Shown here in pieces: positions 1 to 6,559 of a DNA stretch of 6,559 nt. The DNA comes from an uncultured Chthonomonas sp. (lineage in GTDB: Bacteria; Armatimonadota; Chthonomonadetes; Chthonomonadales; CAJBBX01), in NCBI GenBank assembly GCA_903886985.1, contig CAISOI010000564.1:1-6559 (forward strand), given 5' to 3'. The notes beneath the pieces were generated by a model. That model saw only the letters and a list, made by a program, of their open reading frames with translations. It searched no databases and was not told the DNA's origin. A program made the position numbers and the translations under genes. The stretch's first letter is position 1, and each line of letters begins with the position of its first letter.

Positions 1-762
1 ATGCCGGGTGAAGTCTGGGTCAAACCTATCAAAGAGGCGGTGGATGCGGGCATTCCTGTCGCTACCGCGAATATCACCAGCGATGGCTCGGCGTCCGAAT
101 CTTGGTTCGGTCAAGACGAGTATCAGAGTGGCGTAATTCTCGCAACGGAACTCAAGAAGATGCTTGAAGCCGATGGCAAGAAGAGCGGCAAAATTCTCGT
201 TGGTATTTGCGTTCCCGCAGTCGCCGTACTCGAAGAGCGCTATAAGGGATTTGTCAAAGGGCTGGAAGGCTCAGGATTTAAAGCTACCGACGCCAAAAAC
301 GTCGGCACAGAAAATACCGCGAACTATTCTGCATGGGAGAACCAAGTTACTGCCAATCCTGATATCGTAGCCGCCGTCGGTCTCTGCTCCATGGACATTC
401 CCAACCTTGCAAAATTGAAAGCACGAAACAATGCTAAGTGGCTTGTGGGTGGATATGACCTCAGCACCGAGACGCTCGATGCAATCAAGGCAGGAACTGT
501 ACAGATCAGCCTTGGACAACATCCGTATCTTCAGGGATATCTTCCAGTGCTTGCACTTGCGCGACACTTAAAGGACAAAAAGCCAATGCCTAAGGGCTGG
601 GTCAATGTCGGTACCGAAATCGTTACCAAGGCCAACGCCGAGTCCATCTATCCACGCGAAACAGACAAAGCCGCCGAAACCAAATGGTATGCCGACTACA
701 TCGCCAAGAACTTTGTCGATCTGAACGCGCACGCAAAGCCGCTTCCTGTGATGCACAAATAA
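1..762 (+). CDS. Sugar ABC transporter substrate-binding protein, ribose-type, 5' end missing
   Basis: This is the C-terminal 253 residues of a periplasmic binding protein of the ribose/galactose type (Peripla_BP_4-like). It captures a sugar or polyol in the periplasm and hands it to an ABC permease. Family members are usually about 320-370 residues with a signal peptide. Here the reading frame is open from base 1 and the first half of the N-terminal lobe is missing, so the ATG at base 1 is probably an internal Met. Visible family landmarks are the AGIPVAT strand (residues 16-22), a FGQDEYQSG segment (36-44), an ERYKGF segment whose R80 aligns with a sugar-binding Arg of ribose-binding protein, GYD (151-153) and GQHPYLQG (172-179), whose D153 and Q173 match classic ligand contacts. 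It ends with TAA. The dehydrogenase gene starts 16 bases later, implying one operon. The substrate cannot be named from sequence; the rest of the transporter must lie upstream or elsewhere. Confidence 0.9.
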   Translation: MPGEVWVKPIKEAVDAGIPVATANITSDGSASESWFGQDEYQSGVILATELKKMLEADGKKSGKILVGICVPAVAVLEERYKGFVKGLEGSGFKATDAKNVGTENTANYSAWENQVTANPDIVAAVGLCSMDIPNLAKLKARNNAKWLVGGYDLSTETLDAIKAGTVQISLGQHPYLQGYLPVLALARHLKDKKPMPKGWVNVGTEIVTKANAESIYPRETDKAAETKWYADYIAKNFVDLNAHAKPLPVMHK

Positions 763-778
763 TAGAGAGAATAGCAAA

Positions 779-1537
779 ATGATCGATTTATCTGGACAAC
801 ATGTGTTTATCGCTGGCGGAAGCCGCGGAATTGGGGCTGCCTCCGCACGCTATTGTGCGAAGGCAGGTGCCAATGTCTCCGTAAATTATGTCAGCAGAGC
901 AGACGCCGCAGACGCGCTTGTAGAAGAACTGAAGGGCTATGGCGTCAACGCCATTGCAGTTAAAGCTGACATATCTGTCGAAGGGGAAGCAGACAGAGCC
1001 GTTGATGAAGCCGTCGCTGAATTAGGGCCACTCAACGGTCTCGTGGTATCCGCTGGCATATTCGAAGGTAATCCGCTGGAAGAAATGACCTCCGACTTCT
1101 GGGATCGTACCATGGCAGTCAACCTTCGGGGTACTTTCCTCACAGTCAAAGCCGGTGCTCGCCAGATGAGGGCCGCCGGTAGAGGCGGAAGCATAGTCAT
1201 CTATTCTTCCACTGCCGGTCAGCGAGGTTCGGATGTGTTTTCCGCATACGCGACCTCAAAGGGCGGGCAGATTATGTTTATGCGGTCTATGGCGCGAGAA
1301 CTTGCACCGGACCGTATTCGCGTTAACTGCATCGCTCCCGCATGGACCGAAACAGACATGGCAGCTCCATCTCTTGATGCTCTCGGCAGGGACGATATTG
1401 CAAAAAACTTTGCGCTTGGGCGAATCGGCCTTCCCAATGACATTGCGGGCCCCACGGTCTTCATGTTGAGTGATCTGGCAGGGTTTGTAACAGGAGTCAC
1501 CCTGACGGTGGATGGCGGGATGGATATGCGGGGATAG
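779..1537 (+). CDS. SDR-family NAD(P)-dependent oxidoreductase
   Basis: This is a complete 252-residue classical short-chain dehydrogenase/reductase, a normal length for FabG-like enzymes, expected in the cytoplasm. The Rossmann cofactor loop is GGSRGIG (residues 13-19), with Ala where Thr is usual. Asp63 fits the adenine-binding position, and SAG (91-93) replaces the usual NAG. The catalytic tetrad is complete: Asn115, Ser144, Tyr157 and Lys161 (YATSK). The C-terminal VDGG (244-247) is typical. The PG motif after the active site reads PA (187-188). Arg16 and the VNYVSR stretch (35-40) suggest a preference for NADP(H), by inference. The start ATG is preceded by a modest purine-rich ribosome site, AGAGAGA at 764-770, eight bases upstream. 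The gene follows the sugar-binding protein by 16 bases and is closed by a terminator. It probably oxidises the imported sugar or polyol or a product of it. A fatty-acid FabG role is less likely given this context. Confidence 0.92.
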   Translation: MIDLSGQHVFIAGGSRGIGAASARYCAKAGANVSVNYVSRADAADALVEELKGYGVNAIAVKADISVEGEADRAVDEAVAELGPLNGLVVSAGIFEGNPLEEMTSDFWDRTMAVNLRGTFLTVKAGARQMRAAGRGGSIVIYSSTAGQRGSDVFSAYATSKGGQIMFMRSMARELAPDRIRVNCIAPAWTETDMAAPSLDALGRDDIAKNFALGRIGLPNDIAGPTVFMLSDLAGFVTGVTLTVDGGMDMRG

Positions 1538-1562
1538 AGCAGTTTATAGTTTTTGCAAATTG

Positions 1563-1615
1563 AATTCTGCTTGTGATGTCGTTTTGTAAAAATTCACAAG
1601 CAGAATTGATTTTTT
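1563..1615 (+). terminator. Intrinsic (rho-independent) terminator after the dehydrogenase gene
   Basis: A perfect 14-base-pair inverted repeat, arms 1563-1576 (AATTCTGCTTGTGA) and 1594-1607 (TCACAAGCAGAATT), encloses a 17-base loop. After two bases it is followed by six Ts (1610-1615). It begins 26 bases past the dehydrogenase stop codon and fits termination of the plus-strand sugar operon. The stem is long but only 5 of 14 pairs are G-C. Inside the loop, TTTT (1582-1585) and AAAA (1588-1591) could add a little pairing. On the minus strand there is no T-run beyond the stem, so it looks one-directional. Confidence 0.82.
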
Positions 1616-1838
1616 ATCGTAAGCTTATGCCAAGAGCAAACACGAAGCAGTACTCCGATTAAATGTATGTCGACTGGCTTTATCGGAATTTGCCCCCAAC
1701 CGATTGTGAAATGTAATTCGGCGAGTGGTCATAAGCCTTCTAATTCAAACCATCTATGAAAGATATCAAATTCTGAGACTAGCACAAAGCACGCCAGAAG
1801 TTGATCTTTCATCATGCCAACATGCTGAATAATTCTTA
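1616..1838. other. Intergenic region with no convincing gene
   Basis: No supported gene lies between the terminator and the next start codon. The stretch holds an imperfect hairpin (CCGAT at 1655-1659 against ATCGG at 1682-1686, extended by AAA/TTT after a one-base bulge) and a second inverted repeat listed separately. It also holds an 11-codon open frame at 1627-1662 that resembles the start of some IS3-type transposase OrfA proteins but is too short to call. A promoter for the downstream gene should lie here, but no clear -35/-10 pair stands out. Confidence 0.6.
1756..1812. repeat. Inverted repeat upstream of the orphan gene
   Basis: ATGAAAGAT (1756-1764) is exactly complementary to ATCTTTCAT (1804-1812). 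Inward of these, CAA (1767-1769) can pair with TTG (1801-1803) after a two-base bulge. The right arm ends 26 bases before the start codon at 1839. It could be an operator or a leader hairpin, but a 9-base match with a long spacer in A+T-rich DNA can also arise by chance. Confidence 0.3.
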
Positions 1839-3209
1839 ATGAATCGAAGACTTAACCACAGAGATATAGTTGAAGCAATTGAGGGTAACTTCTTCGACAA
1901 AGTGGGCGGACGACTGTTGGCGGGTCGACGTTACGAACGTTACATTGACACTACGGAGTTAACGAACTACGCTGCGTGCTTTTTGTATTATGAGCAATGC
2001 ATGCATCTACTAAAAGAGTTCAAGCTTCAGGTCAATCATGATCCGGTGTCAAGTTTTGATTCCAATTCGTATACAACTACCATAAAAACAGTATTATTAA
2101 ACTCCCCATCTGCTCAAAGTATGTATGATTTCCTAACTTCAAATTGGTCCCAAATGGGGACATTTCGAATCGGCATTACGCTAAGAGAACTGACCGAGGA
2201 ATGCGCGGGAAACCACCCACAAATTTTGTACCCTGATCCGCATGAACAGATTTACCACATTCATGATTGGAATTTAAAATGTTTTCCCGGATTCTTTGAG
2301 GATGGTTACCGCTACCAATTCAATGGAGTGTTTTACGGTTGTGGGCAATTGCATGTCGTAGCTATTAGAGGAACCCAAAACAACATTGAAACAGATCCTC
2401 TGCGCATGTTTAAGAATGTTGGTGCGATTATATACTATCCACGTGTATCAACGGAATTCGATTTTATCTCTCGCTCACAGGAGTTGCCCGAAATTTGGGA
2501 ATCCCACGCTAAAGCCCACTGGTTCATTGCGGCAGAGGAATCAAAGTATGTCAACGGTTATTTGGACACCATAGGAAATGTGGACCGGACCATCGTCAAG
2601 ATTCCAGCATCTGGCAAAATCCGCCAATTATCAACATGGGCTAAGAAGTTCCAACCAATCGTCACATTAGATCAGGCAAAATCGTTTTGGCAGTTCACTG
2701 GATACGAACCTCCACCACCGAATACGCCACAGACATTCGCTAAAACTGAAAGGTTTCCCGGTAAAGGTCCCAAACATCTCCAGGCACACCTATCCACGTT
2801 AGAAGACTTGAGTTCTGATGTCATCACATTTCTTACGTCTGCGCTTCTCGAATCAGTCAAGTTCAAAATGACTTGCGATTGCAACAATGATTCGCTAATG
2901 CTGAAAGTTGAACCAATTCGACGCAAAGTCATAGCCACTTGCGGACTATGTCAAATGGAAATGGTTATTGGCAACACTTCTAAATTGTGTGTAGGGAAAA
3001 AGTACAATCAGATTGTCTCGGACCAATGTGAAAAATGCAGTGCTACTAAGTTCAAAATATTCTTTGCATTCGAATATCCTGGAATTTGTGAAAAATCAGA
3101 TGGTGTAACAAGTGATCAGACCGACGACGACTGGTCATGGTTAGTTATGGCAACACGTTGTGTTCATTGTGGTCACATGCAATTGCAAATTAATACAGAG
3201 GGAGATTGA
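1839..3209 (+). CDS. Hypothetical protein with a C-terminal pair of zinc-ribbon-like cysteine clusters
   Basis: I do not recognise this intact 456-residue protein. It has no signal peptide or membrane segment, so it is probably cytoplasmic. Residues 1-340 are rich in aromatic residues and include an H/D-rich segment, HEQIYHIHD (135-143), and a strand-like HVVAIRGTQ (172-180). A proline run (291-294) leads into a linker with many Lys and Pro. The C-terminal part has paired cysteines: CDC (346-348) with CGLC (368-371), then CEKC (397-400) with CVHCGH (441-446), plus lone C384 and C417. This arrangement fits two zinc ribbons, which commonly bind nucleic acid or protein, but function is not shown. 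The ATG at 1839 is the first after an in-frame TAA at 1830-1832 and has no clear ribosome site. The next Met is residue 55. It stands alone between a terminator and a convergent efflux operon. A+T content is clearly above its neighbours, suggesting acquisition by transfer. Confidence 0.8.
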   Translation: MNRRLNHRDIVEAIEGNFFDKVGGRLLAGRRYERYIDTTELTNYAACFLYYEQCMHLLKEFKLQVNHDPVSSFDSNSYTTTIKTVLLNSPSAQSMYDFLTSNWSQMGTFRIGITLRELTEECAGNHPQILYPDPHEQIYHIHDWNLKCFPGFFEDGYRYQFNGVFYGCGQLHVVAIRGTQNNIETDPLRMFKNVGAIIYYPRVSTEFDFISRSQELPEIWESHAKAHWFIAAEESKYVNGYLDTIGNVDRTIVKIPASGKIRQLSTWAKKFQPIVTLDQAKSFWQFTGYEPPPPNTPQTFAKTERFPGKGPKHLQAHLSTLEDLSSDVITFLTSALLESVKFKMTCDCNNDSLMLKVEPIRRKVIATCGLCQMEMVIGNTSKLCVGKKYNQIVSDQCEKCSATKFKIFFAFEYPGICEKSDGVTSDQTDDDWSWLVMATRCVHCGHMQLQINTEGD

Positions 3210-3291
3210 TACCCTTAAGAGCGTTGCGCCCCAATAGTGTTAATCTCTGGACAACATCCAGTTCCTTTGAGCTCATTCGCAGTAATGAGTC
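3210..3291. other. Convergent intergenic gap with two small hairpins
   Basis: This gap separates the 3' ends of the orphan gene and the efflux operon. It contains CTGGA (3247-3251) pairing with TCCAG (3257-3261) across a five-base loop, and CTCATT (3272-3277) pairing with AATGAG (3284-3289) across six bases. The second sits immediately beyond the RND stop codon. Neither is followed by a real T-run on either strand, so I cannot call an intrinsic terminator; rho-dependent termination or transcript end hairpins are possible. Confidence 0.35.
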
Positions 3292-6200
3292 TTAGCCCAT
3301 GGCACGAGTCGCTCTCCCCTGAACTGTTCGAAACGCCACATAAAGATACGGCGCAAATATCAGTGTAATGAAAGTTGAAAATGTCAGCCCACCAATAACT
3401 GCAATTGCAAGTGGTTTCTGCATCTCTGCACCTGCTCCGAGACCGAGACCCAGTGGCACCAGTCCAAGAATTGCAGTGAGTGTGGTCATGAGAATCGGTC
3501 TCAAACGAACTTCCCCTGCGTGAATGACAGCTTCACTGGCATCCACCCCGCCCTCTTCTGCCTTTTGTGCCTGATCCAGCAGTAGGATGCCGTTCTTCAC
3601 GACAACACCCACCAACATAATTGCTCCCATAAATGAGGAAACATTCAGCGGGGTCTTTGTTACCGTCAGCCCTAACACTACTCCAAACAACGAAAGCGGC
3701 ATAATCAAAAGAATGACGGTTGGAGCTGTGAAAGTTCGGAATTGGAACAACATGACACCAAATACCAAAAGGACCGCCAATCCCAAAACGATCGACATGT
3801 TCCTGAAAGTGTCGGCCTGACTCTTGAACTGACCACCCAACACAATCGACACGCCGGGTGGTGCCTGTATATCTTTCAATATCCCATTAATTGCTACCCC
3901 TGCCTTGCCCAAGTCTACTCCGGTAGCCAATTGGCTCCCGACGGAGACCATTCTGCGTTGGTCTTCGCGGTTAGATTCAGTACTACCAGAGACAGTTTCC
4001 ATCGTGCCTAGCGTGCTGAGCGGGACGGAAAATCCTGCGGGAGTTCGAATAGGTAGGCGTTCAAATATTCTTTTCTGGCCTCGAAACTCTGGGCGAAATC
4101 GCACGCGAACACCTATCTGTCGGTCGTTCTGCACGACCTGCGTCACTACGTCGCCGAACATAGCAGCATTGGCTTGTGAAGCCACGGCATCTGCTGTCAG
4201 CCCCAATCTTCCAGCCTTCTCTGCATCCACATGAACGACAAGCTCAGGGCCAGTTTCGACGGCACTACTTTTCACATCCGTAAACGTTTTCTTCATTCCC
4301 TCCATCTTAGCTTTGATGGATTCTGCAATTGGGTTGATTACTGTGGGGTTTTCGCCGAAAATCTTTACTTCCACCGGGCTTGGAGCACCCGCAAGATCAC
4401 CGATCAAGTCCTGAAGCACCTGATGGAAATCAACATCAACACCAGGAATTTCACTGACAATCTTGTCCCGAAGCTTGTCCATGATCGCATCGATTCTGCG
4501 AGTGCGATTGCGCTTCAACGTAACCGCAAAGTCTCCTCGGTTGGGTTCTGTTATAGCAAACCCCAACTCCGTTCCCATCCGCCGTGAGAAGGAATTGATC
4601 TCTTTTGTCTCCTTCATCATCTCTTCGATTTTCATCAGTAAGCGGTCACTCTCTTTTAAGGAGGCACCGGGAGGCGTCCAGAAATCTAGGACAAATGCGC
4701 CTTCATCCATCTCAGGCATGAACCCACTGCCGAGTCCTTTACCCATCGTCACTGTTGCGAATATCAAGCAAGCCGCTACAATCGGCACAATCCACTTGAA
4801 CTTAAGTGACACTCTCAGAACGCGTTCGTAGAATTGAATTACACGTTCAAACAGCCTGCCATGTTCCTGCTGACCCGGTTTCACCTTCAGGAAACTGACG
4901 CAGAGACTTGGGCTGACAAGCAGCGCCAACACCAGAGATACCATTAACGCAATTACTAGGGTCATCGCCAAAGCTGTAAAGAATGCGCCGGCAACTCCGG
5001 TAACAAGTACCAATGGCAAAAACACAACGACTGTCGTCAGTGTCGAAGAGATCATCGGAGCGGCAATTTCCGTGCTAGCCAGCCGGATTGCATTCAATTT
5101 CTCTTCGCCGTTCGAAAGGTGCCGAAAAATGTTTTCGACCACTACGATTGCATCGTCAATTACGAGCCCGATTCCAACCGCGAGTGCCCCAAGTGTCATC
5201 AGGTTGAGAGTTAACCCGGAAAGCCTCATCAACAGGAAGGTGATCAAAACAGTTGCCGGAATAATCACCGCTGTCACGAGAGTTGCTCGGAGATTTCCCA
5301 GAAACAGCAGAAGGATAACCACGGCAAGCAGCGCACCGATAAGAACGGCATCGCGAACGCTTCCAACTGCTTCGCCGATCAACACCGATTGATCATAAAA
5401 CGTGCCAACCTTGACGCTGGACGGCATCAGCTGTTTCGCAGCAACCATCTCTTTTTTGATACCTTCGACCACCGCCATAGTGTTTGCTTCGGGTTGCCGG
5501 ACTATGTTCAGGAGAACAGACTCCCGCCCATCTGCCGTCACAATGGTTGTCTGATCCTGCACGCCTTCGCGAACATCAGCGATCAGTTTGAGCGGAATAG
5601 GGATGCCGTTTCGCTGCGCAACCACAATCTCTTTAATCTGATTGACATTCGCCGTCTCGCCAGAGACAATCGCCTGATAGAGTTGGTATTGGTGGTCAAA
5701 CTTTCCAACGGATCTCACAAGATTTGATTGCGCGATCGCCTGCTCCACATCCGCAATTGCAAGTTTGAATGCCTGGAGTTTCTGAGGATAGACATCCACG
5801 GAGATCTCAGGAATACGCCCACCCTGAATTTCGACTCTCGCAACTCCAGGTACGCGAGTCAACCGCGCTTTCAGAGTATAAGTTGCCAGTTGCCAGAGTT
5901 CCGTTTGCGAAAGAGTATCAGACTGCAAAGAGAGACCCAAGATTGGAAAGACAGTCGGATTCATCCGCTCAACCGACACCTGAGTATCTGGCGGCAACGT
6001 GCCGCGAATTTCATTTACTTTCGCGTTGACAGTTTGAAACGTCGTCGCAATATCTGTTCCCCAGTTGAAATCGATGCTGGTCTCCGTCGCGCCGCGCTGT
6101 ATCTTTGAATGGATCCGCCCAACTCCGGGAATGGTGGAGACGGCCTGTTCAATCGGCCGTGTGATTCCAACTTCAACCATGCGCTGAGGGCGGTCGCCGG

Positions 6201-6351
6201 CTTCCGCAATAACGATGATTCGAGGAAAGGTTACATCAGGCAAGATAGATACAGGGAAGGACGATAGCAATCCAACGCCGATAACGCATAGACACACCGT
6301 GACGAAGAGAACAGCTTTTAGGTTATGAGTTGCAAACCGACTAAGGCTCAT
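3292..6351 (-). CDS. Efflux RND transporter permease subunit (HAE-like, AcrB/MdtB superfamily)
   Basis: This is the complete 1019-residue inner-membrane pump of a tripartite RND efflux system, near the usual 1020-1050. It exports compounds from periplasm or inner membrane through an adaptor and outer-membrane channel, driven by protons. The layout is canonical: TM1 (about 12-32), large periplasmic domain (33-335), TM2-6 (337-482), TM7 (519-536), second periplasmic domain (540-850), TM8-12 (853-1003). The proton-relay residues of AcrB have counterparts: Asp399-Asp400 in TM4 (GLVIDDAIVVVEN), Lys919 in TM10, and Arg949 and Thr956 around RLRPILMT. The double Asp points to the HAE drug/organic-compound type rather than the metal type, which usually has a single Asp here. 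However, MPEMDEGAF (546-554) and the GAPSPVEVKIFG segment recall metal-type pumps, so substrate is uncertain. Its ATG overlaps the adaptor stop as ATGA. An AGAGG lies 10 bases upstream, inside the adaptor gene, so translational coupling is likely. No frameshift or lost motif is seen. Confidence 0.95.
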   Translation of the reverse strand: MSLSRFATHNLKAVLFVTVCLCVIGVGLLSSFPVSILPDVTFPRIIVIAEAGDRPQRMVEVGITRPIEQAVSTIPGVGRIHSKIQRGATETSIDFNWGTDIATTFQTVNAKVNEIRGTLPPDTQVSVERMNPTVFPILGLSLQSDTLSQTELWQLATYTLKARLTRVPGVARVEIQGGRIPEISVDVYPQKLQAFKLAIADVEQAIAQSNLVRSVGKFDHQYQLYQAIVSGETANVNQIKEIVVAQRNGIPIPLKLIADVREGVQDQTTIVTADGRESVLLNIVRQPEANTMAVVEGIKKEMVAAKQLMPSSVKVGTFYDQSVLIGEAVGSVRDAVLIGALLAVVILLLFLGNLRATLVTAVIIPATVLITFLLMRLSGLTLNLMTLGALAVGIGLVIDDAIVVVENIFRHLSNGEEKLNAIRLASTEIAAPMISSTLTTVVVFLPLVLVTGVAGAFFTALAMTLVIALMVSLVLALLVSPSLCVSFLKVKPGQQEHGRLFERVIQFYERVLRVSLKFKWIVPIVAACLIFATVTMGKGLGSGFMPEMDEGAFVLDFWTPPGASLKESDRLLMKIEEMMKETKEINSFSRRMGTELGFAITEPNRGDFAVTLKRNRTRRIDAIMDKLRDKIVSEIPGVDVDFHQVLQDLIGDLAGAPSPVEVKIFGENPTVINPIAESIKAKMEGMKKTFTDVKSSAVETGPELVVHVDAEKAGRLGLTADAVASQANAAMFGDVVTQVVQNDRQIGVRVRFRPEFRGQKRIFERLPIRTPAGFSVPLSTLGTMETVSGSTESNREDQRRMVSVGSQLATGVDLGKAGVAINGILKDIQAPPGVSIVLGGQFKSQADTFRNMSIVLGLAVLLVFGVMLFQFRTFTAPTVILLIMPLSLFGVVLGLTVTKTPLNVSSFMGAIMLVGVVVKNGILLLDQAQKAEEGGVDASEAVIHAGEVRLRPILMTTLTAILGLVPLGLGLGAGAEMQKPLAIAVIGGLTFSTFITLIFAPYLYVAFRTVQGRATRAMG

Positions 6352-6559
6352 TTTCCGGTCGCCTCTTTTTCTTTCTTGTCCTCAGGCTTTTTGTCTTCTT
6401 CCTTTTTCTCGCCTTCTTTCTTCTCGGCGACATGTACTTTCTGGCCGTCATTGATCTCAAACTGACCCAGAATGATAACTTTCTGTCCGACCGTCATGCC
6501 TTTGGTGATTTCGGTAAAGCCGCCATTTTCAATCCCCATTGTAACGGCGGTCTTGTGCG
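6348..6559 (-). CDS. Efflux RND transporter periplasmic adaptor (membrane fusion protein), C-terminal part only
   Basis: The frame is open from the right edge of the window and ends with TGA at 6350-6348, so only about 70 C-terminal residues are present. The segment beginning HKTAVTMGIENGGFTEI and continuing through GMTVGQKVIILGQFEINDG to KVHV matches the final membrane-proximal beta domain of HlyD/AcrA-type adaptors. The Met encoded at 6539-6537 is internal, not a start. The adaptor would link the RND permease to an outer-membrane channel. Its last 26 residues (6351-6428) form an unusual Lys/Glu/Asp-rich low-complexity tail, 10 Lys and 10 acidic residues, not part of the usual domain. The tail's DNA is almost pure purine on the coding strand and also supplies the ribosome site for the permease gene. 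The four-base overlap with the permease shows the two genes form one operon, transcribed from outside the window. Confidence 0.85.
   Translation of the reverse strand, partial: HKTAVTMGIENGGFTEITKGMTVGQKVIILGQFEINDGQKVHVAEKKEGEKKEEDKKPEDKKEKEATGK

Noticed and set aside
1..3. ATG at base 1 as the true start of the sugar-binding protein.
   Set aside because: The protein would lack a signal peptide and most of the N-terminal lobe; the frame simply runs in from outside the window.
271..567. Minus-strand open frame of 98 codons inside the sugar-binding protein gene.
   Set aside because: The plus-strand protein shows clear family motifs throughout this stretch, and the antisense product has none.
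2352..2378. HVVAIRGTQ in the orphan protein looks like the VVAFRGT strand of class 3 lipases.
   Set aside because: No GxSxG nucleophile motif follows, and the rest of the lipase core is not recognisable, so a lipase call is not supported.
3272..3289. Six-base-pair hairpin immediately beyond the RND stop codon as a terminator for the efflux operon.
   Set aside because: The stem is short and there is no T-run on the minus strand after it.
3587..6108. Several plus-strand open frames of 77-126 codons across the pump gene.
   Set aside because: They lie antisense to a strongly conserved RND gene, overlap one another and have low-complexity or unrecognisable products; they are shadows of the real gene.
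6537..6539. ATG on the minus strand as the start of a small 63-residue gene.
   Set aside because: The frame continues open to the window edge and the added residues fit the adaptor's last beta domain, so this Met is internal.
1..6559. CRISPR array, tRNA, or recognised anti-phage defence cassette.
   Set aside because: No regularly spaced repeats, no tRNA-like cloverleaf and no defence-gene motifs were seen; the orphan gene alone is not enough to claim a defence system.

Overview
The window looks like a piece of a Gram-negative bacterial chromosome. It carries a periplasmic sugar-binding protein and a three-part RND efflux pump, both of which need a periplasm. The sampled base composition of the recognisable genes is about 50-57% G+C. 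The phylum cannot be fixed from sequence alone. The RND/adaptor pair resembles pumps common in Acidobacteriota, and the sugar-binding protein resembles types common in Alphaproteobacteria; both impressions come from memory and are low confidence.

Layout: (1) Bases 1-1537, plus strand, hold the tail of a sugar uptake/catabolism operon: a ribose-type ABC substrate-binding protein cut by the window's left edge, then, 16 bases on, a complete short-chain dehydrogenase/reductase. A strong intrinsic terminator (about 1563-1615) closes this unit. (2) Bases 1616-1838 have no convincing gene, only weak inverted repeats and an 11-codon reading frame. (3) Bases 1839-3209, plus strand, encode an unrecognised 456-residue soluble protein ending in two zinc-ribbon-like cysteine clusters. 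Its DNA is visibly richer in A+T than its neighbours. (4) A convergent gap of 82 bases follows. (5) Bases 3292-6559, minus strand, hold an efflux operon: the C-terminal end of a membrane fusion protein (cut by the right edge), overlapping by four bases (ATGA) a complete 1019-residue RND inner-membrane transporter.

The sugar-binding protein would deliver a sugar or polyol to an ABC importer encoded outside the window, and the dehydrogenase probably oxidises that compound or a product of it. The RND permease and adaptor form a proton-driven pump with an outer-membrane channel not seen here. The orphan zinc-ribbon gene has no visible functional link to either side and is the only real unknown. 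No CRISPR array, tRNA, rRNA, intact mobile element or recognisable defence cassette is visible, so the window is mostly ordinary.
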